DNA of 64,000 bases, taken from positions 53,701 to 117,700 of the forward strand of contig JAPKZK010000103.1 in assembly GCA_026393835.1 (NCBI GenBank), read 5' to 3'. This DNA comes from Candidatus Aminicenantota bacterium (lineage in GTDB: Bacteria > Acidobacteriota > Aminicenantia > UBA2199). Both the position numbers and the translations under genes were made by a program. The notes beneath the pieces are model-generated. The model made no database searches and was not told the DNA's origin. It saw nothing but the letters and a program-made list of their open reading frames with translations. Below are positions 9,248 through 16,613 of this stretch, in pieces (the stretch's first letter is position 1; each line of letters starts with the position of its first letter).

Positions 9248-9472
9248 AAGATAATTAATTATAAATGATAAATGATAAATTATAAATTATAAATGAGAAG
9301 CTGTGTCCTACGGACGATATCTATTCACGCCTGCGGCGAAAAAAAATAGGTTTTAATCTTTTCGCCGCAGGCGTTTAAATTGTTTTTGCCCGTAGGGCAC
9401 CATCATTTATAATTTATCATTTATAATTAATAATTTATAATTTTTAATTTTTAATTTATATTTTAATCGCCA
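9248..9472. terminator. Composite nested inverted repeat between convergent operons
   Basis: A 225-base spacer between two convergent operons with mirror structure. The core is a 15-bp perfect stem (9328-9342 pairing with 9359-9373, arms beginning CGCCTGCGGCG). It is flanked by GTCCTACGG (9305-9313) and CCGTAGGGC (9388-9396) with one mismatch, and outermost by AT-rich ATAAATGATAAAT and ATTTATCATTTAT arrays. It can act as a bidirectional terminator, but its modular makeup resembles a MITE or composite repeat. The TCGCCGCAGGCGTTT piece recurs inside NRPS1 at 28411-28425, and the AT-rich part inside NRPS3. Confidence 0.65.
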
Positions 9473-10690
9473 TTATTCATAATGCAGCGCATTGATGGGA
9501 TTCAGTTTCGACGCTTTCATGGCGGGGTAGAAACCAAAGAATACGCCCACTGCCCCGGAAAAGAAAAACGCCCCAAATACCACCACCGGGTTCACGATAA
9601 TCGTCATTTTAATGAGATTGGCAATCATTTTCCCCAACCCGATGCCGGAGAGAATCCCGATCACACCGCCAAACAAACTGAGGGTAACCGCTTCGATAAG
9701 AAATTGAACCAGGATGTCGCCGCCCCTGGCGCCGATGGCCAGGCGGATGCCGATTTCTCTTGTTCTTTCGGTAACGGATACCAACATGATGTTCATGATG
9801 CCGATGCCGCCAACAAGAAGCGATACCCCCGCGATTGCCCCCAATACCATGGTCATGATGCCGGTAACACTGGTGGCAGTCTCAATAATATCGGTCTGGG
9901 AACGAACATTGAAATCATCATCATCCCCGGGCAACAGTTTGTGCGCCGCACGCAGTATTTTTGTTATTTCCGCGTAAGCGGCGTTCATTTTTTCAGTGGA
10001 AACAGCGCTGGCCATAATGGTATTAATGTTTTTACCGTCGCTCATACGGTAAAGAACAGTAGTGTAAGGCGCAAGGATGGTGTCATCCTGGTCCTGTCCG
10101 CCCATACTCTGGCCCCTTTCCTTCAAGACGCCGATAACCTGGAACGGGATATTCCCAATGCGTATCCGTTGTCCTACCGGGTCAGCATCGCCATACAATT
10201 CCGAGGCGACGGTTTTACCTAAAACCGCCACTTTTCTCCTGGCCAGGACATCGCGCGCCGTAATGAACTCACCCATGGCGAGTCCCCATTCCCTTATTTC
10301 CAGGAAATTGGGTGCAACGCCACTGATGCTGGTGGACCAGTTTTTATCGCCGGCAATCACCTGTCCACCGGAGCGCACCATGGGCGATAACCCTTTGAGC
10401 AACGTGCTTTCCTTTTCCAACCTTTTAAAATCATCCAGGGTTATGGTCCTGTGACTTTCCGCGCCGAAGCTGACCCCACCCACTCGGGCGTGACCCGGAA
10501 ATATCATTATTAAATTGGAACCGAGACCGGCGATTTGTTTTTCGATGGAGGCCGAGGCCCCCTGGCCGATGGAGACCAATGCGATCACCGCGCCGACGCC
10601 AATGATAATACCCAGCACCGTCAACAGGCTGCGCATCCTATTTTTCATAATACTCTTAAACGCTACTTTGATTAGATTTTTCCATTTCAT
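9473..10690 (-). CDS. MacB-like ABC transporter permease
   Basis: A 405-residue FtsX/MacB-type permease: one N-terminal transmembrane helix (LLTVLGIIIGVGAVIALVSIG near residue 22), a large periplasmic MacB core domain (about residues 45-250) and three C-terminal helices with the ERTREIGIRLAIGA cytoplasmic motif near residue 310. It lacks its own ATPase, which is supplied by the gene overlapping its start by four bases. With the adaptor and TolC genes upstream it forms a MacAB-TolC-type pump that exports substrates from the periplasm, for example peptides or macrolides. It is the last gene of a seven-gene minus-strand operon. Confidence 0.92.
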   Translation of the reverse strand: MKWKNLIKVAFKSIMKNRMRSLLTVLGIIIGVGAVIALVSIGQGASASIEKQIAGLGSNLIMIFPGHARVGGVSFGAESHRTITLDDFKRLEKESTLLKGLSPMVRSGGQVIAGDKNWSTSISGVAPNFLEIREWGLAMGEFITARDVLARRKVAVLGKTVASELYGDADPVGQRIRIGNIPFQVIGVLKERGQSMGGQDQDDTILAPYTTVLYRMSDGKNINTIMASAVSTEKMNAAYAEITKILRAAHKLLPGDDDDFNVRSQTDIIETATSVTGIMTMVLGAIAGVSLLVGGIGIMNIMLVSVTERTREIGIRLAIGARGGDILVQFLIEAVTLSLFGGVIGILSGIGLGKMIANLIKMTIIVNPVVVFGAFFFSGAVGVFFGFYPAMKASKLNPINALHYE

Positions 10691-11457
10691 TGAACTATTT
10701 CCTCCTCGTTGCCCCCATTATCCATGGCGTTCCGGAGGACGCTCAAATCATCCGCCGCTGAACGATAAACCTTAATAGGCTCATCCTTCAGGATTAGTCC
10801 GTCCCGCAGCATAATGATCCGTTTGGCATAACGCGCGATATCCTGTTCATGGGTGACCAGGATAATGGTAATGCCTTCCCGGTTGAGTTCCTGGAAAACA
10901 GACATCACCTCGATAGAGGTTTTACTATCGAGGTTCCCGGTAGGTTCATCCGCCAGGATCAAGGCGGGGTCGTTCACCAGCGCCCGGGCAATGGTGACCC
11001 GCTGCTGCTGTCCGCCGGATAAGCGGTTGGGTTCGTGGTCCATCCGGTCGCCCAACCCGACGCGCTCCAGGGCCTCGATGGCCCGCTTCCTGGGGTCTTT
11101 AATACGGCCCCTGCGATCATAAAGCAATGGCAGTTCCACATTTTCAAGGGCCGTGGTGCGGGGCAAAAGATTAAACCCCTGGAATACAAACCCGATCTTA
11201 TGGTTCCGAATATCCGCCAATTGAAGCTTATCCAGGTCGTTGACATGCACCCCGTCCAGGAAGTAATCGCCGGCAGTGACGGAATCCAGGCAGCCGATGA
11301 TATTCATCAAGGTCGATTTCCCGGAACCGGAAGCCCCCATGATGGCGGCGAATTCACCTTCTTTTACGGTGAGGTCCACCCCCCGCAGGGCGTGGACTTT
11401 CACATCCCCGCCCATATGGTACACTTTTTTGATGCCTTTTAATGCTATCGTATCCAT
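10687..11457 (-). CDS. ABC transporter ATP-binding protein (MacB/LolD-type)
   Basis: A 256-residue ATPase that powers the adjacent permease. Walker A GASGSGKST is near residue 42, the signature LSGGQQQRV near residue 145, Walker B LILADEPTGNLD near residue 166, and the switch His in LVTHEQD near residue 200. It is about 20-30 residues longer at the C-terminus than a minimal LolD. Overlap with the permease gene (ATGA type) and ten bases from the adaptor gene show operon organisation. Confidence 0.95.
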   Translation of the reverse strand: MDTIALKGIKKVYHMGGDVKVHALRGVDLTVKEGEFAAIMGASGSGKSTLMNIIGCLDSVTAGDYFLDGVHVNDLDKLQLADIRNHKIGFVFQGFNLLPRTTALENVELPLLYDRRGRIKDPRKRAIEALERVGLGDRMDHEPNRLSGGQQQRVTIARALVNDPALILADEPTGNLDSKTSIEVMSVFQELNREGITIILVTHEQDIARYAKRIIMLRDGLILKDEPIKVYRSAADDLSVLRNAMDNGGNEEEIVQ

Positions 11458-11467
11458 TGTCTATCCT

Positions 11468-12778
11468 TTAATGCCTGCCGCCAAACGGCATCATCATCGG
11501 TGGGTTATTATTTTTTTGGGCTTTTTCAGCGGACATAAAAGTAGTGATTACCTTCATTCCTTCCGTTAAACTTCGACTATGCTTAATCTCCGTTAACTTG
11601 CCGTCGGTAATGCCTTTTTCCAGCATGGCCATGGCGAGGTTGCCTTTTTCATCCAGGTAGAATACACGGCCCATATGTTCGGGGAGTTTCCCATTCATCA
11701 TACCGCCACCGCCGCCGCCGACAGTCCTACCGCCGCCAGGGGGCGGCTGCGTCGCGCCGGGATTCCCTTCCACGCCGCGGGGTTTATCACCGCCTTTTCC
11801 CTCTTTCTTCAGACCTTGCCATTTGGCCGCCATCTGGGCCTGGAGTTTAAGGAGCATATCCTGGGGCGGGTTAAAACTAAGCGCCGCATTGGGTATCATG
11901 AGCACATCTTTTCTCTCTTCCACCAGGAAATCCACGGTGGCCGTCATGCCGGGGAGCAATAGCTTTTTATCATTATTGGCATCCACCACCACGATGTAAT
12001 TCACCACATTTTGAATGGTGGTGGGGCTCAAGCGAATCTGGCGAACTTTTCCCGTAAAGGTTTCATCCATGTAAGCCTGGACCGTGAAACGAACCGATTG
12101 GCCTTCTTTGATCTGGCCGATATCGCTTTCATCCACATTGGTATCGATTTGCATTTTGGTAAGGTCTTCGGCGATGATGAAAAGTTTGGGGGCCTGGAAA
12201 CTGGCGGCAATGGTTTGGCCTGCATCTATGGCGCGTTCGATGACAGTGCCGTCGATGGGGGAGCGAATATCAGTGTAAGCCAATTGGGTTTGGGCCCGTT
12301 TTAACGTGGATTCGGCCGACCGGAGCGCCGCTACGGCGGTCTCGGCATTGGTCTTGGTAACCAGGTACTCCGATTCGGATAGATGTCCCTTTTCAAAAAG
12401 CGGCTGGTTCCGTTTTAATTCCGCCTGGGCCTGGTCATACTGGGCCCGGGTGCGCAAAATCCCGGCCTCCGCATCCTTGACCGATGTAATAAACATGGTT
12501 TTATCCAGCACCGCCAACAGCTCCCCTTTTTTGACGTTATTATTGAAATCCACGTACAGTTTGTCCACGATCCCGGATACCTGGGACCCGATATTAACCG
12601 TGCTTACGGCGCTGAGGGCGCCGGTACAGGAAACGATATTTTCCAGGTTGCCCCGTTTAATTTCCTCGAAATCGAATTTACCCCCGTTTTCCTTTTTAGA
12701 CAGGGATTTTATAGAATAGGCTCCTATCAAGAGCAGTACGATAATACCTACGATGATAATTGTTTTTTTCTTTTTCAC
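11468..12778 (-). CDS. Efflux RND/ABC periplasmic adaptor subunit (MacA/HlyD family)
   Basis: A 436-residue membrane-fusion protein. It has an N-terminal signal anchor (TIIIVGIIVLLLIGAYSI near residue 5), a barrel-sandwich segment (GSQVSGIVDKLYVDFNNNVKKG around residues 67-88), an alpha hairpin about residues 100-170, and a GTVIERAIDAGQTI biotinyl-lipoyl-like return near residue 178. A Gly/Pro-rich insertion (GGGRTVGGGGGGMMNG, about residues 348-363) lies late in the protein. It bridges the inner-membrane ABC pump and the TolC-like channel encoded next to it. Confidence 0.92.
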   Translation of the reverse strand: MKKKKTIIIVGIIVLLLIGAYSIKSLSKKENGGKFDFEEIKRGNLENIVSCTGALSAVSTVNIGSQVSGIVDKLYVDFNNNVKKGELLAVLDKTMFITSVKDAEAGILRTRAQYDQAQAELKRNQPLFEKGHLSESEYLVTKTNAETAVAALRSAESTLKRAQTQLAYTDIRSPIDGTVIERAIDAGQTIAASFQAPKLFIIAEDLTKMQIDTNVDESDIGQIKEGQSVRFTVQAYMDETFTGKVRQIRLSPTTIQNVVNYIVVVDANNDKKLLLPGMTATVDFLVEERKDVLMIPNAALSFNPPQDMLLKLQAQMAAKWQGLKKEGKGGDKPRGVEGNPGATQPPPGGGRTVGGGGGGMMNGKLPEHMGRVFYLDEKGNLAMAMLEKGITDGKLTEIKHSRSLTEGMKVITTFMSAEKAQKNNNPPMMMPFGGRH

Positions 12779-12787
12779 GAATTCCTC

Positions 12788-14179
12788 CTATTTATTTTCT
12801 AATTTCTTTTCCAATCGGGAGATCATGGCGTTGTAATCTCCTTTATAAAAAGCCACCGCGATGCCCCGGATCAGCAAGTTGAATTTGGCTTGAATGTGGT
12901 TATAGATCGATTGCATATACTGGGCCCTGGTCTGGGTTAATTCCACCATGGTGGCGGCGTTGACATTGTAACGTTCTTGCATGCTGTCCAGCGCATCTTT
13001 GGAATATTTAAGTTGTCTTTCGGACACATCCATCTGTTTGGCGGCTGTCCGGGAGTCCCGGATGGCTTGCTGGATTTCCAGGGACACTTGTTGATGGAGT
13101 TTTTCCAATTCCAGTTGTTGGTTTTTCAGGCTGATATCGGCGGCAGCGACGCTGTAACGGGTTTTGGATTTATCGAATACGGGTATGGTTAAGGACAATC
13201 CGATGGCGCCGCTGGGATTGCTTTTAAACAACTGGTCCGAGAAATTTAAATAGTTAACCTGGTCGGAATAGCTGGTTCCATACGAGGCAGAGAGGGATAA
13301 TTTGGGCCAGTACCCGGAGCGCGCTGCCTTTATTCCGAACCGGGCCGCTTCGATCAGCGATTCCTGCGCTTTCAGGTCCGGCCGTTTCGCCAGGGCTTCG
13401 CTTAACGCAGTATCCGCGGCATCTTGTTGAAACTGCACCACATTACTGACCAGGTTATCGATGCCGGGGTCTTCCACTTCATAATTGTCGTTGGGTTGAA
13501 GTCCCATGATTTGCATTAACTGGAGTTTACTGACATCGTAATCCCGTTCCGCATTCAAGAGTTGGTATTCGGCGTTGGATATCTGGGCGCTTTGCAGGTA
13601 AAAATCTGTAATGGGACGTTTTCCCGACTTGTAGAAGTCTTCGATTTGGGTCAGCAGGAGTCGTTGGGCTTCAAAGTTTTCTTTTTCCACCCGGATCATT
13701 TCCCTGGCGGTTATCACCAGGATATAGTCCTGGATGGTCTGGAAGATAATGGTTTGACGTGTACGAACGGCGTCTTCGCCGGCGGCATACAATTCCAGCC
13801 TGGACTGTTGAAGCGAGGCCGTATCGTAAAAGCCATTGAAAATGTTAAAGGTCGAAGAAGCGCCCAGGCTTAAAGATCCGCTGTCCTGGTTGGTATATTT
13901 CCCGGTTACCGCGTCGTATTCTTTTGTATATCGTTTTGAGGACTGGGCCGAGACGCCCAGGTCCGGCAAAAAATTGGCTTTGTTCCGGTTAACCGAAATT
14001 TTTCCCAATGTCACCTGGTTGGCCGCCTGTTTTATGTTGATATTGGCTTCAAGGGCAATTTCGATTGCCTTTTCCAGCGTCAGTGTTTTCACTTCCGCCG
14101 CAGAAGCGCTTCCGGCAGTACCGGATACAGGTACAAGGATCGCTAAGATCAAGATGGGTAGTACATATTTTTTGTTCAT
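12788..14179 (-). CDS. TolC family outer membrane efflux protein
   Basis: A 463-residue TolC-like channel. The first 27 residues form a signal peptide ending around ASA. Two homologous halves with long helical stretches are visible (LTLEKAIEIALEANINIKQA at the start of half one, TALSEALAKRPDLKAQESLI at the start of half two near residue 250). It forms the outer-membrane exit duct for the MacAB-like pump and is nine bases from the adaptor gene, in the same minus-strand operon. Confidence 0.93.
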   Translation of the reverse strand: MNKKYVLPILILAILVPVSGTAGSASAAEVKTLTLEKAIEIALEANINIKQAANQVTLGKISVNRNKANFLPDLGVSAQSSKRYTKEYDAVTGKYTNQDSGSLSLGASSTFNIFNGFYDTASLQQSRLELYAAGEDAVRTRQTIIFQTIQDYILVITAREMIRVEKENFEAQRLLLTQIEDFYKSGKRPITDFYLQSAQISNAEYQLLNAERDYDVSKLQLMQIMGLQPNDNYEVEDPGIDNLVSNVVQFQQDAADTALSEALAKRPDLKAQESLIEAARFGIKAARSGYWPKLSLSASYGTSYSDQVNYLNFSDQLFKSNPSGAIGLSLTIPVFDKSKTRYSVAAADISLKNQQLELEKLHQQVSLEIQQAIRDSRTAAKQMDVSERQLKYSKDALDSMQERYNVNAATMVELTQTRAQYMQSIYNHIQAKFNLLIRGIAVAFYKGDYNAMISRLEKKLENK

Positions 14180-14218
14180 GTCACCTCCGTTTGGTTCATT
14201 TATGGTTGAGATCTAATT

Positions 14219-14614
14219 TTAATCATGGCGTTTATCCCGGGATTTATGAGTATCGTGGAAAGGTCCGGTTTTGAAAAACTTTTCCTCCATGACTTTCATT
14301 TGATCCGGGGTCAATACCGGGGTTAAGTCGGTCTTGAAGCTGTCCAGCAGCGACGCGACTCGTCCCTTGAACTCTTCGTGCATTGCGCCGAATTGGAGTG
14401 CGTATTTATCCAGGATGGCCGTCACCTCTTTTTTTTGTGGGGTGGACGGTTGGATGATTTCCTCCAATCGTTCCACGAACCCTTTATGGGTTCGTATGGA
14501 TAAGAATCCCTTAATTCTCATGTGCATGAGGGCGCGGTTTAACATTGCGCCCAGCACGATTCCGATTATCAGGGTGCCGATGAGAATCAGGGTTGTTTTT
14601 ACTTTTATATTCAT
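14219..14614 (-). CDS. Small membrane-anchored periplasmic protein, Spy/CpxP-like
   Basis: A 131-residue protein with one N-terminal membrane segment (TLILIGTLIIGIVLGAML, residues 8-25) and a helical periplasmic part rich in Lys, Glu and Phe, ending in a His/Lys/Asp-rich tail. The pattern LTPDQMKVMEEKF near residue 100 resembles the LTxxQ motif of Spy/CpxP and heavy-metal resistor proteins. It lies between the anti-sigma-like gene and the TolC gene, which suggests an envelope-stress sensing or chaperone role for this operon. The family call is tentative. Confidence 0.6.
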   Translation of the reverse strand: MNIKVKTTLILIGTLIIGIVLGAMLNRALMHMRIKGFLSIRTHKGFVERLEEIIQPSTPQKKEVTAILDKYALQFGAMHEEFKGRVASLLDSFKTDLTPVLTPDQMKVMEEKFFKTGPFHDTHKSRDKRHD

Positions 14615-14639
14615 TGTGGTTTCTCCATTAAAAGTTTTG

Positions 14640-14692
14640 TGGGGTCCAGGGGCGCTTTTTCAAAAGAGCCCCTGGCCGCCGGAGGCATTTTT
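14640..14692. repeat. Hairpin repeat (GGTCCAGG...CCTGGCCGCCGGAGGC family), intergenic copy
   Basis: Inverted repeat 14646-14675 with arms CCAGGGGCGCTTTT and AAAAGAGCCCCTGG (one mismatch, TC loop), followed by CCGCCGGAGGCA. The same layout, including AAAAGTTTT on the left and CCGCCGGAGGCA on the right, is found inside the coding sequence of NRPS3 at 40065-40122. Confidence 0.75.
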
Positions 14693-14711
14693 TGCATGAG
14701 CCTCATCATAT

Positions 14712-15137
14712 TTAAAACAAAGGTAATCTAAGCATGGCTTCATAAGTCACGGGGGAGGGGGAGAGGAGGTCGATTATTTTCAAGATTTCATCGGATAGGA
14801 TGTTGTAGGAGATCATGATGAGGCAGAGGGTGATAGTGACCAGGGCCATGCGTTTAAAGAGTATCTCCAGGTAATCGACGAAAATTTCCGCGTAACTCTG
14901 GCTGCCGGTTAAGGCGTTTATGCGGTTCATGACCTGCTGGGCGAAGAAAGGGTTAAACGAGTATCCCGCCGCGCTTTGCGAAACTGCTTTTCGTTGGGTT
15001 TCGATCAGTTGTTTTTCTTCTCCCAGGGGTCCCGGGTGTTGAAGGGCGTTATCCAGTTCTGTTTGTTCTTTGGGGGTAAGAATGCCGTCGAAAGAGCGGT
15101 AGAGCAGGTCAATGATTTTCCCGTGTTTTAGGGTCAT
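14712..15137 (-). CDS. Probable anti-sigma factor (membrane protein)
   Basis: A 141-residue protein with a short helical N-terminal domain (about residues 1-60, DGILTPKEQTELDNAL, like the first part of zinc-finger-type anti-sigma domains but without the HxxxCxxC metal site) and one transmembrane helix near residues 95-113 (MALVTITLCLIMISYNIL). It overlaps the sigma factor gene by four bases, the standard layout of ECF sigma/anti-sigma pairs. It would hold the sigma factor at the membrane until an envelope signal arrives. Function is inferred from position and topology. Confidence 0.7.
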   Translation of the reverse strand: MTLKHGKIIDLLYRSFDGILTPKEQTELDNALQHPGPLGEEKQLIETQRKAVSQSAAGYSFNPFFAQQVMNRINALTGSQSYAEIFVDYLEILFKRMALVTITLCLIMISYNILSDEILKIIDLLSPSPVTYEAMLRLPLF

Positions 15138-15694
15138 GATACACCTCCTAAGATAGGCTGAAGTATTGTTTTTAATTTTTTTTGGGCCCTGGTGAGGCGT
15201 GACAGCACGGTGCCGATGGGAAGTTCCAGGATTTTGGCCGTTTCCGCGGTGGAGTAACCGTCGATTAAGCGCAGCACGATGACGGCCCGGGATTTCAGGT
15301 CCAGTTTCTCGATGCTTTTGCGGACCATCTCGTTAATTTCGCTGCGCTCATTGCTGTTTTGGTCCGGCAGGGTGTTGAACAATTGGTCGTCTGTTTGGGA
15401 TTCATGGGCCTGGAAAAAAAGTTTTGCTTTGAGTTTACGGCGTCGCAGTTCGTTCAGTGACAGGTTGATGGCGATGCGGGTGATGTAGGTGCCGATGCCG
15501 GAGTCTCCCTTGAATTGGTTTAGCGCGCGGTAGAAACGGATGAAAGTTTCCTGGCCGATATCTTCCGCTTCCGGGCCCTGGCCCAGCATACCGATTACGG
15601 TTCTAGCCACCTGTTGTTCGTATTTCATGATAAGCTCTTTAAAAGCGTTTTTATCGCCGTTTCGGGCCGCTTCCAGCAATTCTTTGTCTTCCAG
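15134..15694 (-). CDS. ECF-type RNA polymerase sigma factor
   Basis: A sigma-70 family ECF factor. Region 2 includes DIGQETFIRFYRALNQF and the DNA-melting part TYITRIAINLSLNELRRRK; region 4 contains LDLKSRAVIVLRLIDGYSTAETAKIL and the recognition helix PIGTVLSRLTRAQKKL. The first standard start is a TTG at 15679, but the SD AAGGAG lies too far from it. A CTG at 15694 has seven-base spacing and adds LEDKE, giving the usual (D/E)xELLxxA entry of ECF proteins, so it is preferred (186 residues). It heads the efflux operon and probably controls it. Confidence 0.88.
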   Translation of the reverse strand: MEDKELLEAARNGDKNAFKELIMKYEQQVARTVIGMLGQGPEAEDIGQETFIRFYRALNQFKGDSGIGTYITRIAINLSLNELRRRKLKAKLFFQAHESQTDDQLFNTLPDQNSNERSEINEMVRKSIEKLDLKSRAVIVLRLIDGYSTAETAKILELPIGTVLSRLTRAQKKLKTILQPILGGVS

Positions 15695-15832
15695 TGTTCG
15701 ACTCCTTTGTTGTTTTATATATTAGACAATCCGGCGGGGGGTTTTATTTCAAAAAAAAATTTTAATTTCAGCGTATCGAACGAATTTCCAATCACGGGCA
15801 AGGTAGACGCGTATGATTTTTTTCATTGGGTA

Positions 15833-15861
15833 TTGACCAATAATGTCTTTTGTAATATATT
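15833..15861 (+). promoter_or_regulatory. Predicted sigma-70 promoter of the toxin-antitoxin pair
   Basis: TTGACC at 15833-15838 and TATATT at 15856-15861 are 17 bases apart. A strong AAGGAGG (15874-15880) and the ATG at 15889 follow. The site lies in the divergent spacer between the ECF sigma gene and the antitoxin gene. Confidence 0.55.
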
Positions 15862-15888
15862 AATAAGTGTGAAAAGGAGGTAATTGCG

Positions 15889-16170
15889 ATGCAGCAGAGT
15901 GCTCTTAGAGTCGATGATGAGTTTTTTGAGGTCGGTACAAGAACCATTGATGACAGAAATAGATTGATTCTTGGGGAACTGATTAAAGGTTCAAAAAGGG
16001 TTCGGTTATATAAAAATGATCATGGAGAATTCCTTTTAATGCCTTTGATTGAAATCCCTGCTTCGGAGATATGGCTTTATAAAAACAAAGAAGCGATGAA
16101 AAGCGTTCAAAAAGGGCTGGAAAATGCGGCGGAAGGTAAGATTTCAAAGCTTAATTTGAAGGACCTATAA
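15889..16170 (+). CDS. Putative antitoxin of a RelE/ParE-type pair
   Basis: A 93-residue protein of unassigned family. Its N-terminal half is beta-rich and charged (VGTRTIDDRNRLILGELIKGSKRVRLYKND), resembling AbrB/SpoVT-like antitoxin folds, and the C-terminal part is helical (EAMKSVQKGLENAAEGK), a common toxin-wrapping layout. It has its own promoter and strong SD and is followed 19 bases later by a small RelE/ParE-like protein. The antitoxin call rests mainly on that pairing. Confidence 0.65.
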   Translation: MQQSALRVDDEFFEVGTRTIDDRNRLILGELIKGSKRVRLYKNDHGEFLLMPLIEIPASEIWLYKNKEAMKSVQKGLENAAEGKISKLNLKDL

Positions 16171-16189
16171 AAAAAAGAAGGGAACTCGA

Positions 16190-16483
16190 TTGTTTGAAAT
16201 ATTTCTAACCGACCAGGCGCGGTCTCAATTATCAAGGCTTAAAATTGATAAAGGCTTAACAAAGAGATACAAAGCTGTTGTTAAGACCATAGGCTTTTTA
16301 TCTTCTAATCCAAGGCATAAAAGTCTCCAAACCCATGAGTTTTCAAGTTTAAAAGGACCAAAAGGGGAGAAGATATTTGAAGCATATGCCGAGCAATCGA
16401 CGCCCGCTGCATATAGAATCTTTTGGTATTATGGTCCTGCTAAAGATCAGATCACAATTATTGCAATCACACCCCATCCATAG
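16190..16483 (+). CDS. RelE/ParE-like toxin
   Basis: A 97-residue basic protein beginning at TTG. The start MFEIFLTDQARSQLSRL is typical of RelE/ParE toxins (beta strand then a helix with A...L), and the C-terminal YRIFWYYGPAKDQITIIAITPHP matches the core strands of the fold, ending in a His. Members act as ribosome-dependent mRNases or gyrase poisons; which applies here is unknown. It sits directly before a TIR-CHAT NTPase gene. Confidence 0.75.
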   Translation: MFEIFLTDQARSQLSRLKIDKGLTKRYKAVVKTIGFLSSNPRHKSLQTHEFSSLKGPKGEKIFEAYAEQSTPAAYRIFWYYGPAKDQITIIAITPHP

Positions 16484-16613
16484 CCTGGACAGCCTACCTC
16501 TACGGGCGATGGTTCCATCTTGACTTTTGTATTCCAATGAATCATAATAATCCCCGGTAGGTTCGAATAAAGAATAACCCATACCTTCGAACTCCCGGGC
16601 AATGGAGGCGGCT

